Shown piece by piece: positions 44,250-53,650 of a stretch of DNA of 64,000 bases (its first letter is position 1; each line of letters starts with the position of its first letter). The DNA is from JAJDTT01 sp965116695. Lineage in GTDB: Bacteria > Acidobacteriota > UBA6911 > RPQK01 > JAJDTT01. Below the pieces are notes generated by a model, which was not told the DNA's origin, searched no databases, and saw only the letters and a program-made list of their open reading frames with translations. Where the stretch lies: assembly GCA_965116695.1 (NCBI GenBank), contig OZ220706.1, positions 1,302,001 through 1,366,000 of the forward strand, given 5' to 3'. The translations under genes and the position numbers were made by a program.

Positions 44250-45091
44250 GGCTGCCTTTCGCCGTATCGTTCGCGGAGATCGGTCTGGACTTCGGGTTCG
44301 TCCGTTGGCAGCGCCCCTTCCGGAGGTTCAAGGAGGAACCGCAGGTCGATGCGGCGGTTAACGCGCCGAGTATCGTCGGTCTGTACAGAGAAGTTGCTCA
44401 CAGGCCGGGTGGCACCATACCCGCTCGTGCTTAAAATGGGGTAGTCGTCTGTGTTGTGCAGGTTTTCCACACCAGGCTCGCACGCGATGATCATCCGTTG
44501 CACGGTTGCGGCGCGAATCGACGACAGTTCGAGATTGTCCCGAAAACGACGGCCAGCGGCGACCGGAACGTCGTCGGTGTGGCCTTCTATCAGCAAGGTC
44601 TCAAGGAGCCATGGCAACGTCTCCTCCCGGCATTCGTACGTCGAAGGGTCGGCAGAGATCTGACAGTACCATGGTACGTCACCGTCACCCCTCAACGTAA
44701 AGGCACCCCGACTTGGGGAGACATAACACGGCACGACCTCGGCGATAGCCTGTGCTAAAAGTCCGACGTTCTGGTGATGTTCGGAGGCGGGAACTTCACT
44801 TCCCGATGGAAAATTAATGGAGTTTTCCGACAGCCGTAGGACGCCTTGGTCCTCTAGCACTTCGACCCGCATTCCGGAGTCCTCGAGCCGACTCGCAATC
44901 TCCACAAGCATTCGGTCGCGGGTTTCATCAGCGGCCTTCAAATTCTCGGTGACATCGGCAAGTTGATACGCAAAAACGGCGAGCATGATGATGAAGACAA
45001 AGATGAGCGCTGAAACCAAGTCGCTGACGCTTGCGAGATAGTTGTGTCCACCTTGGCCGGTATCCGCCGACACTCTGAGTCCGTCACTCAT
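44246..45091 (-). CDS. zorB: Zorya protein ZorB, MotB/OmpA-like
   Basis: A 281-aa stator-type subunit. A single transmembrane helix (SVSDLVSALIFVFIIMLAVFAY) holds Asp24, the expected proton-carrying residue of MotB-like proteins. After a coiled-coil segment comes an OmpA-like peptidoglycan-binding domain: LLIEGHTDDVPVAAGRRFRDNLELSSIRAATV and GYGATRPVSN. It overlaps zorA by 4 bp. With ZorA it would form the proton-driven membrane motor that senses phage attack on the envelope. Confidence 0.92.
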   Translation of the reverse strand: MSDGLRVSADTGQGGHNYLASVSDLVSALIFVFIIMLAVFAYQLADVTENLKAADETRDRMLVEIASRLEDSGMRVEVLEDQGVLRLSENSINFPSGSEVPASEHHQNVGLLAQAIAEVVPCYVSPSRGAFTLRGDGDVPWYCQISADPSTYECREETLPWLLETLLIEGHTDDVPVAAGRRFRDNLELSSIRAATVQRMIIACEPGVENLHNTDDYPILSTSGYGATRPVSNFSVQTDDTRRVNRRIDLRFLLEPPEGALPTDEPEVQTDLRERYGERQP

Positions 45092-46866
45092 CTCCTTGTC
45101 TTTCCGCGCTGCTCTGTCAGCCAGATGTGCTCAATCAGATCCTCGATTGTTCCGCTCAGTTCCGAGGTCGCGCTGGCAAGCTGTTGGACAGTTTCGGAGG
45201 TCGTCTTGTCGAGTTCATTGGCGAACTGCTTCACCTGATCGCAGTATCCGGACAGGCCGTCGTCGATCTGCTGGAAAACCCTGGCGAGCGAGCGATCAAT
45301 GCCCTCGAACCGATTCTGATACCGACCCCAGGCTTCGGTGACCGACTGCTGATGCTGTTCGAGGGTGTTAACCAATTTGTCAACGCGGTCGACCATGTCG
45401 CTCGTCCGTGCCAGGACATCAGCAGTTTTGTCGCTCGCGGCGCGAATATCCCCGGCCGCCCGGCTGACAGGTCCCGAGACCTCGGTGACCTGTTGCTGAG
45501 CTGCGTCGATGGTGCCTCGTAGCGTGTTGATCTGATCGACGAAGTTCGTCATTTCAGCCAGCATCCGCTCGCTTTGCCGCGTGGACCGGTTGAGGCTCTC
45601 CGCAGCGGTCTTCAGGCCGCTCAGCGATCCAGAGATTCTTGAGACTGCATCGAGGCTAGTGTCAGCCAACTCGCGCGTCACCGATCCCATCGTGTTTCGC
45701 AGCTCGGTTGCAGCGGCCGTGCCGGAAGCAGTAAGTTGTTCTGCCAAACTTCCCGAGGCTGCTGTGAGCACACGTGTCACATCGCCAAGCGACTGCTGGA
45801 GCGTTTCGGTCATCGAGGCGGCCCCGGCATCCATCGATTCCCTGACTGTGGTCATGGCCGAATCCAGCGCCGCGCGGACATCCTGCTGACTCTGGGCCAT
45901 GCTTTCGGACGCGTTCTTCAAGCTGCGATTCAGATCCGTGACGATCGATGCCATCTCGTCGAACTGAGATCCGGTCCGTTCCTGCATGGCGTCAGCGAAT
46001 CGTCCGAGCACCTGCTCGATCATCTGACCGGCGTCGGTCGATCGATCCTGGCGGAGTCCCTCAACCGTTTCCACGAGTCGTTCAAGCTGCGGCGACAGAC
46101 GACCGGCGATCTTCTCCTCCAGGGCCTGTTCGATGGAGAATATTAACTCGGTATTGAAGCGTTCGAGTTGCGTCGAAGCGCGCCGGGCCTCTCTGAGTTG
46201 CTCCAGGGCAACACCCGCCGGCGTCACGCGCTCCAGTCGGGACTCGATGGCTCCGACCCACCCGTCCAGTGCGATGTGGAGTCGTCTTGATGCAAAGCGC
46301 TCGACGGGCACAAACAGGATTGAGCATAAGATGCCGACGATAGAAGTCATGAATGCCAGCGATGCGCCAGCCAAGAGCTCCTGAAGTGACGTTGTGATTT
46401 CGCTCGGCGTGCCCGAAGACAGACCGGAACTTGCCGATCCAACACCCGCGGCCAAGCCAAGAAACGTGCCGAGAATGCCGAGTCCGGTCAACAGATTCGG
46501 GACCGAATGATAAAAGCCGAAAGGAACCTTGGGGAATATAATCGTGGCGTCGTTTAGATACCTTGACACCTCTCCGGTGTTGCGGATTGGCTCACCAGAG
46601 TTGGGTTCGGGTAAAACCAACGTCTCCACGAATTCCTTCCACGCCAGACCAAAAGCTTCCTCAGCGTGCCTGTTGTACTTTTCGAATGACTGGACTAACC
46701 CTCTTTCACCTTGAAGACGAATCAATGCTGCGTTCACTTCGCGAAGGCTACGGTACAAGGGTATCGCCTCATAGACCAGTTTTCCTGAAATGCTAAACAA
46801 CAACGCGACAATAAACCCGCAATACCCCCAGACAAACTGATCGGTTAGGAAGAAATCGACGTTCAT
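45088..46866 (-). CDS. zorA: Zorya protein ZorA, MotA/TolQ/ExbB-like with long tail
   Basis: A 592-aa protein. Three hydrophobic segments (WGYCGFIVALLFSISGKLV, LLTGLGILGTFLGLAAGVGS, LAFMTSIVGILCSILFVPV) form the MotA/ExbB-type membrane domain in the first 215 residues. The remaining about 375 residues are a long coiled coil rich in Ser/Thr/Ala heptads (MTTVRESMDAGAASMTETL, NRSTRQSERMLAEMTNFVDQ) that recalls chemoreceptor tails; in Zorya this tail projects into the cytoplasm. First gene of the operon, with a 175-bp promoter-containing gap upstream. Confidence 0.92.
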   Translation of the reverse strand: MNVDFFLTDQFVWGYCGFIVALLFSISGKLVYEAIPLYRSLREVNAALIRLQGERGLVQSFEKYNRHAEEAFGLAWKEFVETLVLPEPNSGEPIRNTGEVSRYLNDATIIFPKVPFGFYHSVPNLLTGLGILGTFLGLAAGVGSASSGLSSGTPSEITTSLQELLAGASLAFMTSIVGILCSILFVPVERFASRRLHIALDGWVGAIESRLERVTPAGVALEQLREARRASTQLERFNTELIFSIEQALEEKIAGRLSPQLERLVETVEGLRQDRSTDAGQMIEQVLGRFADAMQERTGSQFDEMASIVTDLNRSLKNASESMAQSQQDVRAALDSAMTTVRESMDAGAASMTETLQQSLGDVTRVLTAASGSLAEQLTASGTAAATELRNTMGSVTRELADTSLDAVSRISGSLSGLKTAAESLNRSTRQSERMLAEMTNFVDQINTLRGTIDAAQQQVTEVSGPVSRAAGDIRAASDKTADVLARTSDMVDRVDKLVNTLEQHQQSVTEAWGRYQNRFEGIDRSLARVFQQIDDGLSGYCDQVKQFANELDKTTSETVQQLASATSELSGTIEDLIEHIWLTEQRGKTRR

Positions 46867-47041
46867 TATTTCGTGGAGAAGGGAATAGCCTCTCTCCGGC
46901 GCTATAGAGTTGGCCTTCCTTTTAGTTCAGGTACGGATTGATAGTGAAGGATTCGTGGGGAAATATCCACTCAATAGCGAAGATAACCCGTTATTGAAAC
47001 CGGACAGCCGATTCCCATCCGAACTTCGCAGCGCCGAACGG

Positions 47042-47479
47042 TCAGCGGCGCGACTCGGTGTGGGAGACCAGCGTGACGGTCGTGTCGGGAGTGGCGGCGG
47101 CGACGGTTCCGTAGAGAGGACAGCGCGCCTTCCAGAGCGCCGTCAGCACTTCGGCGTCGTCGTCGCTCACTCCCCACATCTCGATCCGGACCCGGACCGA
47201 ATCGTAGAGGGTCAGCTCACCGTGGTCCTTGTCGGGATCGCGGTAGGCCTCCACCGAGACGTCCATCCATTCCAGCGGGGTCTCGTCGGCCGCGGCGATC
47301 CGCTCCACCATGTTGACGGCGCAGGCGGCGACGCCGGAAAAGAAGAGCTCGCCGGCGCCCACCTCTTCCCCTCCCAGGTCATCGGCCACGAAATGGTGAC
47401 TCCGGGCGCTGCAGATGGACCGCCCCAGGGTGCCGGTGCTGTAGCTCCGGGCCGTGTACGCGAGCTTCAACTCTCCCAT
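47042..47479 (-). CDS. OsmC-family protein
   Basis: A 145-aa protein of the OsmC/Ohr family, which reduces organic hydroperoxides with two redox cysteines. FFSGVAACAVNMVERIAA carries the Cys of the family core; GELFFSG and VRIEMWGVSDDDAEVLTALW match the conserved strands and helix; another Cys (ARCPLYGTV) is near the C-terminus. Only the AAC motif is a sure match, so Ohr-type catalysis is not certain. It lies 39 bp upstream of the DUF1501 gene's 3' end, on the same strand. Confidence 0.82.
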   Translation of the reverse strand: MGELKLAYTARSYSTGTLGRSICSARSHHFVADDLGGEEVGAGELFFSGVAACAVNMVERIAAADETPLEWMDVSVEAYRDPDKDHGELTLYDSVRVRIEMWGVSDDDAEVLTALWKARCPLYGTVAAATPDTTVTLVSHTESRR

Positions 47480-47518
47480 GAAAATTCTCCTCGATCGAAC
47501 TCATGACATCCTGAGAAT

Positions 47519-48970
47519 TCAGGCGTCCAGAACCTTGTTCAACACGTTGCCGCCCACGTCCGTCAACCGGAAGTCGCGGCCCATGTGATGGTAGGTGAGG
47601 CGGGTGTGATCCAGACCCAGGCAGTGCAGCAGTGTGGCCTGGAGATCGTGGACGTGCACCGGGTCCTCCACCGGATACAGCCCCAGTTCGTCGGAACGGC
47701 CCACCACCTGTCCGCCGCGGACGCCGCCGCCGGCGAGCCACATGCTGAAGCAGGTGGGATGGTGGTCGCGCCCCGGTTCGCCTCCGTGGATCTCCGGCTC
47801 TCCCATGGGCGTGCGGCCGAACTCGCCGCCCCACAGCACCAGGGTCTCCTCCAGCAGCCCCCGCTGTTTCAGGTCCTTCAGGAGCGCCGCCGTCGGCTGG
47901 TCCGTATCGTGACTGTATTCCTTCAGCCTCTTCTCGAGTCCGTGGTGGAAGTCCCAGTTGGCGTGGTTGAGCATGACGAAGCGGACGCCCCGCTCCACCA
48001 GCCGCCGGGCCAGGAGGCAGTTGACCCCGAACGACTTGGCCCGCTTCCCTTCCCGGTTGACGCCGTACTCCTCCAACAGTTTCGGCGACTCCTGGGAGAA
48101 GTCCAGCAGCTCCGGGGCCGCCATCTGCATCCGGAAGGCCAGTTCGTAGGAGGCGATGCGGGCGCCGATCTCGGCGTCGCCCGTTTTCCGGAACCGCTTC
48201 TCGTTCAGGAGCCGGAGCGCATCCAGGTGCACTCGCTGAATGCTGGAATTGACGCCGGGAGGATCCGACAGGTAGAGGATCGGATCCCCGGTGCTCATGA
48301 AGGGAGTTCCCTGGTAGATGGAGGGCAGGAACCCGTTGGACCAGTTGTTCTCACCCGCGCTGGGGCGGCTGCCCGTGCTCAACACCACGTAGCCGGGAAG
48401 ATCCTGCGACTCGCTGCCCAGACCGTAGGTCACCCACGACCCCATGGTGGGATGCCCCAGGATGCTGGTTCCCGCGTTGAGGAGCAGCTCGCCGGGATCG
48501 TGGTTCACGGCGTCGGTCTGCATGGTGCGGATCAGGCAGATGTCGTCGGCGTGAGCCGCGGTGTAGGGCAGATAGTCGGAAAACTCGGTTCCGGACTGCC
48601 CGTGGGGCTTGAACTCCCGGGGGCTGCCCATGAGGGTGGCCGTGGGCTTGAGGAAGGCCTGCTTCAGGTTATTCCTCATGGAGACGGGCAACTGCTGTCC
48701 GTGCCACTTCTTCAGCGCCGGCTTGGGGTCCAGGAGATCGATCTGGCTGGGACCTCCCGACATGTAGAGGAAGATCACGTGCTTGGCCGTGGCCGGGAAA
48801 TGGGGTCCCCTGGGCTCCAGGGGATTCACCACGCCGTTCCCGTTGGGCACGGCGGCCGTCAGGCCTTCGCTGGCCATGAGATGGGCCAGGGCCAGGGAAC
48901 CGAATCCGGCGGCCGTCCGCTCCAGAAAAAGGCGCCGGTTCGACATGGGTCCAATGCGATCAGCGTTCAT
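47519..48970 (-). CDS. DUF1501 domain protein
   Basis: A 483-aa exported protein: Tat-like signal SNRRLFLERTAAGFGSLALAHL, then FLYMSGGPSQIDLLDPKP, SDYLPYTAAHADDICLIRTM, VNHDPGELLLNAG, GHPTMGSWVTYGLG, VLWGGEFGRTPMGEPE, RDHHPTCFSMWLAGGG and VHVHDLQATLLHCLGLDHTRLTY. GGGAG is 7 bp before ATG 48970. It follows the DUF1549/DUF1553 cytochrome gene by 4 bp, a standard two-gene operon. Confidence 0.92.
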   Translation of the reverse strand: MNADRIGPMSNRRLFLERTAAGFGSLALAHLMASEGLTAAVPNGNGVVNPLEPRGPHFPATAKHVIFLYMSGGPSQIDLLDPKPALKKWHGQQLPVSMRNNLKQAFLKPTATLMGSPREFKPHGQSGTEFSDYLPYTAAHADDICLIRTMQTDAVNHDPGELLLNAGTSILGHPTMGSWVTYGLGSESQDLPGYVVLSTGSRPSAGENNWSNGFLPSIYQGTPFMSTGDPILYLSDPPGVNSSIQRVHLDALRLLNEKRFRKTGDAEIGARIASYELAFRMQMAAPELLDFSQESPKLLEEYGVNREGKRAKSFGVNCLLARRLVERGVRFVMLNHANWDFHHGLEKRLKEYSHDTDQPTAALLKDLKQRGLLEETLVLWGGEFGRTPMGEPEIHGGEPGRDHHPTCFSMWLAGGGVRGGQVVGRSDELGLYPVEDPVHVHDLQATLLHCLGLDHTRLTYHHMGRDFRLTDVGGNVLNKVLDA

Positions 48971-48974
48971 GGGA

Positions 48975-51578
48975 CTACTCCCGCGTAATGAACTCGTCCA
49001 GGTTCAGGAGAATCCGGCTGGCGCCGACCCAGGAGGCCGCTTCCGAAGGAACGAGACCGGGAAATTCCACGGGAAGGGTCAACTGCGCCAATTCCTGCTC
49101 CTGCTCCAGGATCTCGGTTTGGCGGCGCATGGCTGTCTCCAGCCACTCCAACTCGTCGTCCGCGGGTGAGCGGGCAAGACAGAGCCTGAAGGCGTGCTCC
49201 AGGCGCTCCCGGGGATCGGCGGGTCCTTCCGCCAGAATCCGGACCGCAAGCGCCTGGGCCGCCTCGAAGAACACCTCGTCGTTGAGCAGATTCAGAGCCT
49301 GCAGCGGAGAGTTGGACCGGCCCCGGCGGCAAACGGCTTCGTAGCCGCCCGGCATGTCGAAGTTGGCCAGGAACGGATAGGGGAACATGCGCTGGTACTG
49401 GATGTAGAGACCGCGGCGATAGCGGTCCTGCCCCTCGCTCTCCACCCATTTCCGCCGTTGCATCTTTCCGCCGGGCTGGGGCGGACGAACGCTCTTGCCC
49501 CCCACCGCGGGATTCAACAGTCCGCTCACTGCCAAAGCCGAATCCCGGATCAGCTCCGCGGGCAACCGCATCCGCGTCTGGCGCGCCAGCAGGACGTTGT
49601 CCGGGTCCCGGGACTGGAGATCCGGCCGGACCGCCGAGGACTGCCGGTAGGTGGCGGACATGACCATGGTCTTGATGGCGCCCTTCAGGCTCCAGCCGTT
49701 CTCCCGGAAATCGCTGGCGAGCCAGTCCAGAAGTTCGGGATGAGACGGTTTTTCTCCCTGCAACCCGAAGTTCTCCGTGGTGAAGACGATGCCGCGTCCG
49801 AACAGCTCCTGCCAGAGGCGGTTGACCGTCACTCTGGCGGTGAGGGGATTCTCGGGACTGACGATCCAATCGGCCAGGCGGATTCTGGGCGGCGACGAAT
49901 CGTCCACCTCCGGGTGCAGGAATCCGGGCACGCCCGGCTCCACCGGATCTCCCATACGGTTGAACTCGCCGCGGACGTGAACATGGGTGGGACGGCCCTC
50001 CGCCTCGGTGGCAATCGTCTGGGCCTGGCTCAGAGCCGGGAACCCGGCTTCCAGTTCCTTGAGCTTCTCGAGCAGCTCCCCGAACTTGAGCTTTTCCTCG
50101 TAGACCTTCTCGGGCACCACCTGGCTGGAGTAGCGGACGAAGTGCTCAGTGAGGATCTTGGCTTCCTTCTCGCTCCGTTCCGACGGGTCCTTCCGGAGGA
50201 TCTTCTCCCCCATTCCGTACACCGGGTGCATGTCGCCGACCCGGACCGTCCCCACGGCCTTGTCCCAGTTCTGCCACCGGCCCGGGTTGGCCATGGCCTC
50301 CAGCAGCTTGGCCTCCCACGCCGGCTGGAGCTCGGGCACCCGGTATTCGTGCAACAATCGGATCCGTTCCTTCCGGTACGAAGCCACTTCCCGCAGATAA
50401 GGCCCCATCTCCCCCGGCAACGGAGCGTCGATGTTCACCTCTTCCGCGTCGTTGAAGAAGGAGAAGAGCCGGTAGTAGTCCTTCTGGCTCAGGGGATCGT
50501 ACTTGTGATCGTGGCACTGGGCGCAGCCCACCGTCAGTCCCAGCCAGACCGTCCCCACCGTGTTGATCCGGTTGACCACCTGCTCGAAGCGGAACTGGAC
50601 CATGTTGGTTCCGCCCTCCCGGTTGCTGGGAGTGTTGCGGTGGAACCCGGTGGCCACCCTGGCGTCGACTCCGCCGTCCGGAAGCAGGTCTCCGGCGATC
50701 TGCTCCACGGTGAACCGATCGAAGGGCATATCCCGGTTCAGGGCCTGGATGACCCAGTGGCGATAGCGCCAGGCGTGACGGCGGAAATCGTCCTGGCGGT
50801 AGCCGTCGCTGTCGGAATACCGGGCCAGATCCAACCAGTGACGGGCCCACTTCTCCCCGAAGTGGGGCGACTCCAGAAGGCGGTCCACGGCATTCTCATA
50901 AGCTCCATCGCCATCCTCCGACAGAAAGGCGTCCAACTCAGTGAGCGTCGGAGGGAGCCCCGTGAGATCCAGGCTGAGGCGCCGTATGAGCGTTTCATTG
51001 TCCGCTTCGGGCGAAGGGCCGACGCCCTCGGCCTCCAATTTGGACAGGACGAACCGATCCACCGGATTCCGGATCCACGACGGGTCCTTCACCGACGGCG
51101 GGACGGGACGAGTCAAGGACCGGAAGGCCCAATGGGAAGACTCGGCTCTCTTTTCGGCGCCCGGATCCGCGGCGGCCTCCGCCTCCGGCCAGCGGGCGCC
51201 CTGATCGATCCAGGCGCGCAGGAGGCCGACCTCGCCCGATGAGAGCCCCTTCCCTCCAGGCGGCATGACCTGGCCCGGGATTACGCCGGCGACGAGCTGG
51301 ATGAGCCGGCTTCGCGCGCTGTCGCCCGGCCGGATCACCACGCCCGATTCGCCTCCCCGCAAGGCATCCTGGGCGCGATCCAGCCGCAGGCCCTTCATCT
51401 GCTGCTGCGGGCCGTGGCAGAGGTAACAGCGGCTCTCCAGCAGCGGCGCCACGTCCCTGGAGAATTCGACGGTCTTCGCGGCCGGGGGCGGCAACTCGGA
51501 CGACTCCTCCGGCAGTGGCGCCGCCAAGCCGGCCGAAAACAGGAAAGTGGTCAGGCTTACGAGGTTGAAACGCTTCAA
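48975..51578 (-). CDS. DUF1549/DUF1553 protein with cytochrome c motif (PSD1 type)
   Basis: An 867-aa exported protein. Signal peptide 1-20; CYLCH at residues 51-55 in a Planctomycete-type cytochrome domain with LRLDRAQDALRGGESG; then DUF1549 (NPVDRFVLSKLEAEGVGPSP, LTGLPPTLTELDAFL, RHWLDLARYSDSDGYRQDD) and DUF1553 (NPLTARVTVNRLWQELFGRG, TTENFGLQGEKPSHPELLDW, MSATYRQSS, GGYEAVCRRGRSNSPLQALN), ending in ILLNLDEFITRE. Partner of the adjacent DUF1501 protein. Predicted periplasmic redox or surface role; not established. Confidence 0.92.
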   Translation of the reverse strand: MKRFNLVSLTTFLFSAGLAAPLPEESSELPPPAAKTVEFSRDVAPLLESRCYLCHGPQQQMKGLRLDRAQDALRGGESGVVIRPGDSARSRLIQLVAGVIPGQVMPPGGKGLSSGEVGLLRAWIDQGARWPEAEAAADPGAEKRAESSHWAFRSLTRPVPPSVKDPSWIRNPVDRFVLSKLEAEGVGPSPEADNETLIRRLSLDLTGLPPTLTELDAFLSEDGDGAYENAVDRLLESPHFGEKWARHWLDLARYSDSDGYRQDDFRRHAWRYRHWVIQALNRDMPFDRFTVEQIAGDLLPDGGVDARVATGFHRNTPSNREGGTNMVQFRFEQVVNRINTVGTVWLGLTVGCAQCHDHKYDPLSQKDYYRLFSFFNDAEEVNIDAPLPGEMGPYLREVASYRKERIRLLHEYRVPELQPAWEAKLLEAMANPGRWQNWDKAVGTVRVGDMHPVYGMGEKILRKDPSERSEKEAKILTEHFVRYSSQVVPEKVYEEKLKFGELLEKLKELEAGFPALSQAQTIATEAEGRPTHVHVRGEFNRMGDPVEPGVPGFLHPEVDDSSPPRIRLADWIVSPENPLTARVTVNRLWQELFGRGIVFTTENFGLQGEKPSHPELLDWLASDFRENGWSLKGAIKTMVMSATYRQSSAVRPDLQSRDPDNVLLARQTRMRLPAELIRDSALAVSGLLNPAVGGKSVRPPQPGGKMQRRKWVESEGQDRYRRGLYIQYQRMFPYPFLANFDMPGGYEAVCRRGRSNSPLQALNLLNDEVFFEAAQALAVRILAEGPADPRERLEHAFRLCLARSPADDELEWLETAMRRQTEILEQEQELAQLTLPVEFPGLVPSEAASWVGASRILLNLDEFITRE

Positions 51579-51652
51579 GAGATTCTTCCCGGACTGAGCT
51601 AGTTCCTACATGGAATCATCGCCAAAAGTCAACCGCGGCAACCTTCATGGCG

Positions 51653-53155
51653 TCACTTGAACCGGATCGAATAGAGGTCGCCGTCGCGGACCAGAATCCG
51701 CAGCCGCACGGCTTGGCCGGCCAGATGAGCCAGGTCCGGACCCCGGTCCCAGGCGACGGCCTGCTCGATGCTGTTGCCATAATGCTCCACGGCCTGCATC
51801 AGACCGTATCCCGGCACCGGATTGCCGTCTACGTCCTGAATCTCTACCCGCACGCTTCCCGCCGCCGACGTGGCGTAGTTCATGACCAGGTTCCTGCCCT
51901 GGAAGATCAGGGGCCGGGTCACCAGTTCGCCGCCCCCGTAGGTGGCGTTGATGGACACGAAACCGTCGGCGCGCAGCACGCCCCGGCGCAAGTTGATGCT
52001 GGGCAGGCGAAAATGCCGGAGAACGTACACCGACATCTCATCGGGACCGGTGGGCACCAGGCCGGCGGCCACATAGTTGCTCCGGTCGGTCCAGTCGAGC
52101 GGATCCGGGCCTGGCCGGACGAAGCCCTCCAGATAGCGCCGGTCCCAGTTCGCGCCGTCGCGGCTGAACATGAACACCGAGTCGGAGAGGCCGATCCCCC
52201 GTAGCGAATCATACTCCTCGGGCAGTTCGGAGCGGCGGTACTTCATCAGCCGCTTGGGAAAGGCCACGTAGATGTGCGGCGCCCGGAAGTAGGGGGTCGC
52301 GGAGAAGGTGTAGAGCTGATCCGGCGGGGCTTCTCCCATGTCGATCCAATCGGGGTAGCTCCAGTTGGCGAAGTCCCGGGACGTCGTCACCCGCACGCTG
52401 CGGGTTCGCTCGCCCAGACCCGGCGACAGGTACATGTCCCGGAGATAGGCCTGGTAACGCTCTCGTCCGGCGTCCCAGAAGATCACATTGTGGCTGTCGA
52501 AGCCGTTGATCATGGGGACCGTGGACATGCCGTGCTTCATGAAGGGCTCGCTGCCCTTGGCCTTCCAGCGGATCCCGTCGGCGGAAACCAGCAGGTAGAG
52601 CCCCCGGTTGATGCCCCCGACTCCCTTGTATTGTTCCTCGGGCGCCGCTTGGGGATTGGTGTCCCGGAAGGCGAAGAAGTTGCTGGTGGGGCTCCCCCAG
52701 TCCCCTGGCGGACCGGTCAGGATGATGTTGTTCTCCCTGTTCCCCTCGAATTCGATCAGGCCCAGCTTGGGCCGGGTCCAATTCGTGCCGTCGCGGCTCT
52801 CGGCGTAACAGGTGTTCATGGGCCATCCCTTGCCGCTGGCCGGCATGTTGCCGGGCCGCACGCACCGGTAGTACATGCGGTAGAGGTCCCCGTCCTTGAA
52901 GACGGTGATGTAGTGATTGCCCGGTCCTTCCCAGGGGGCGTCGAACTTGAGCACCGGCTCGGTGAGCCGGGGCCGGTGCATGCGCAGCGAGAGCCCGCCG
53001 CTCATGCTCTCGATCAGGTAATCGTCGACGAAGGGCTCCAGGCGGGAGCCGATCTCGACGGGTTCGGTCGACGCCCTGTGGCCGCCGCCGGCCAGCGCCG
53101 CCGTCGAAACGATCACGAGAGCGGCGAAAACGATGAAATTCAGTCTTGTCCTCAT
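51653..53155 (-). CDS. Secreted five-bladed-propeller-like glycosidase-type protein
   Basis: A 500-aa exported protein, signal peptide RTRLNFIVFAALVIVSTAALA. GGAGGAATTTG precedes ATG 53155; a longer frame upstream is rejected. Residue patterns such as FVDDYLIE, GPGNHYITVFKDGDLYRMYYR, CYAESRDGTNWTRPKLGLIEFEG, FDSHNVIFWDAGRERYQAYLR and SRDFANWSYPDW repeat the D-G-x-x-W blocks of GH43/GH32-like propellers common in Planctomycetota and Acidobacteriota. Whether it is an active glycosidase cannot be read from the sequence. Monocistronic. Confidence 0.78.
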   Translation of the reverse strand: MRTRLNFIVFAALVIVSTAALAGGGHRASTEPVEIGSRLEPFVDDYLIESMSGGLSLRMHRPRLTEPVLKFDAPWEGPGNHYITVFKDGDLYRMYYRCVRPGNMPASGKGWPMNTCYAESRDGTNWTRPKLGLIEFEGNRENNIILTGPPGDWGSPTSNFFAFRDTNPQAAPEEQYKGVGGINRGLYLLVSADGIRWKAKGSEPFMKHGMSTVPMINGFDSHNVIFWDAGRERYQAYLRDMYLSPGLGERTRSVRVTTSRDFANWSYPDWIDMGEAPPDQLYTFSATPYFRAPHIYVAFPKRLMKYRRSELPEEYDSLRGIGLSDSVFMFSRDGANWDRRYLEGFVRPGPDPLDWTDRSNYVAAGLVPTGPDEMSVYVLRHFRLPSINLRRGVLRADGFVSINATYGGGELVTRPLIFQGRNLVMNYATSAAGSVRVEIQDVDGNPVPGYGLMQAVEHYGNSIEQAVAWDRGPDLAHLAGQAVRLRILVRDGDLYSIRFK

Positions 53156-53416
53156 CAAATTCCTCCAGACCGGAGCATTCTCGCAGATCCGGGTGTCCTC
53201 AGTCGGGATGTCACGATGGATGTCGCTGGTTTGGTGAGTTGGCTCCACCGCGAAGGACGATAGAGCGATCGGCGCATGTGGCCGGGCGCAGGGGGGAACA
53301 ACGGATCCGATGACGCAGCTTTCTTGCAACGAGGGATTGAAAAGTTTCTCCCTCGGGTGGTGCTTGCCGACAACCCGGAGGATTGACAGAATTCATGCAG
53401 GTAATTTCAGAATCAA

Positions 53417-53641
53417 ATGAATCCGTTTCCGGATACGATTATTGTGTGTCCTCTAACTTCCACAGTGCATCCCCAGTGGCGGAGCCGCCTCCAGATCAGA
53501 TGTGCGGGAAAGAGGGCTGAGATTGCAGTCGACCAGATCCGCGCCATCAGCAAACAGCGGCTGGGGAACAGGCTCGATCGGTTGTCCGTCGAGGAAGCGG
53601 CCCTGCTCCGGCGCATTATCACCGAAATGTACGGAGAGTAG
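53417..53641 (+). pseudogene. MazF/PemK-type toxin, N-terminally truncated
   Basis: A 74-residue frame that matches the C-terminal two-thirds of MazF/PemK toxins: IIVCPLTSTVHP, RLQIRCAGKRAEIAVDQIRA, ISKQRLGNRLDRLSVEEAAL. The first strand block of MazF, with the Arg-Gly-Asp/Pro motif, is missing and an in-frame stop lies 15 bp upstream of the ATG, so the gene is probably a truncated remnant. No antitoxin is adjacent. The following methyltransferase gene is only 9 bp away. Confidence 0.72.
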
Positions 53642-53650
53642 AGGTTCATC

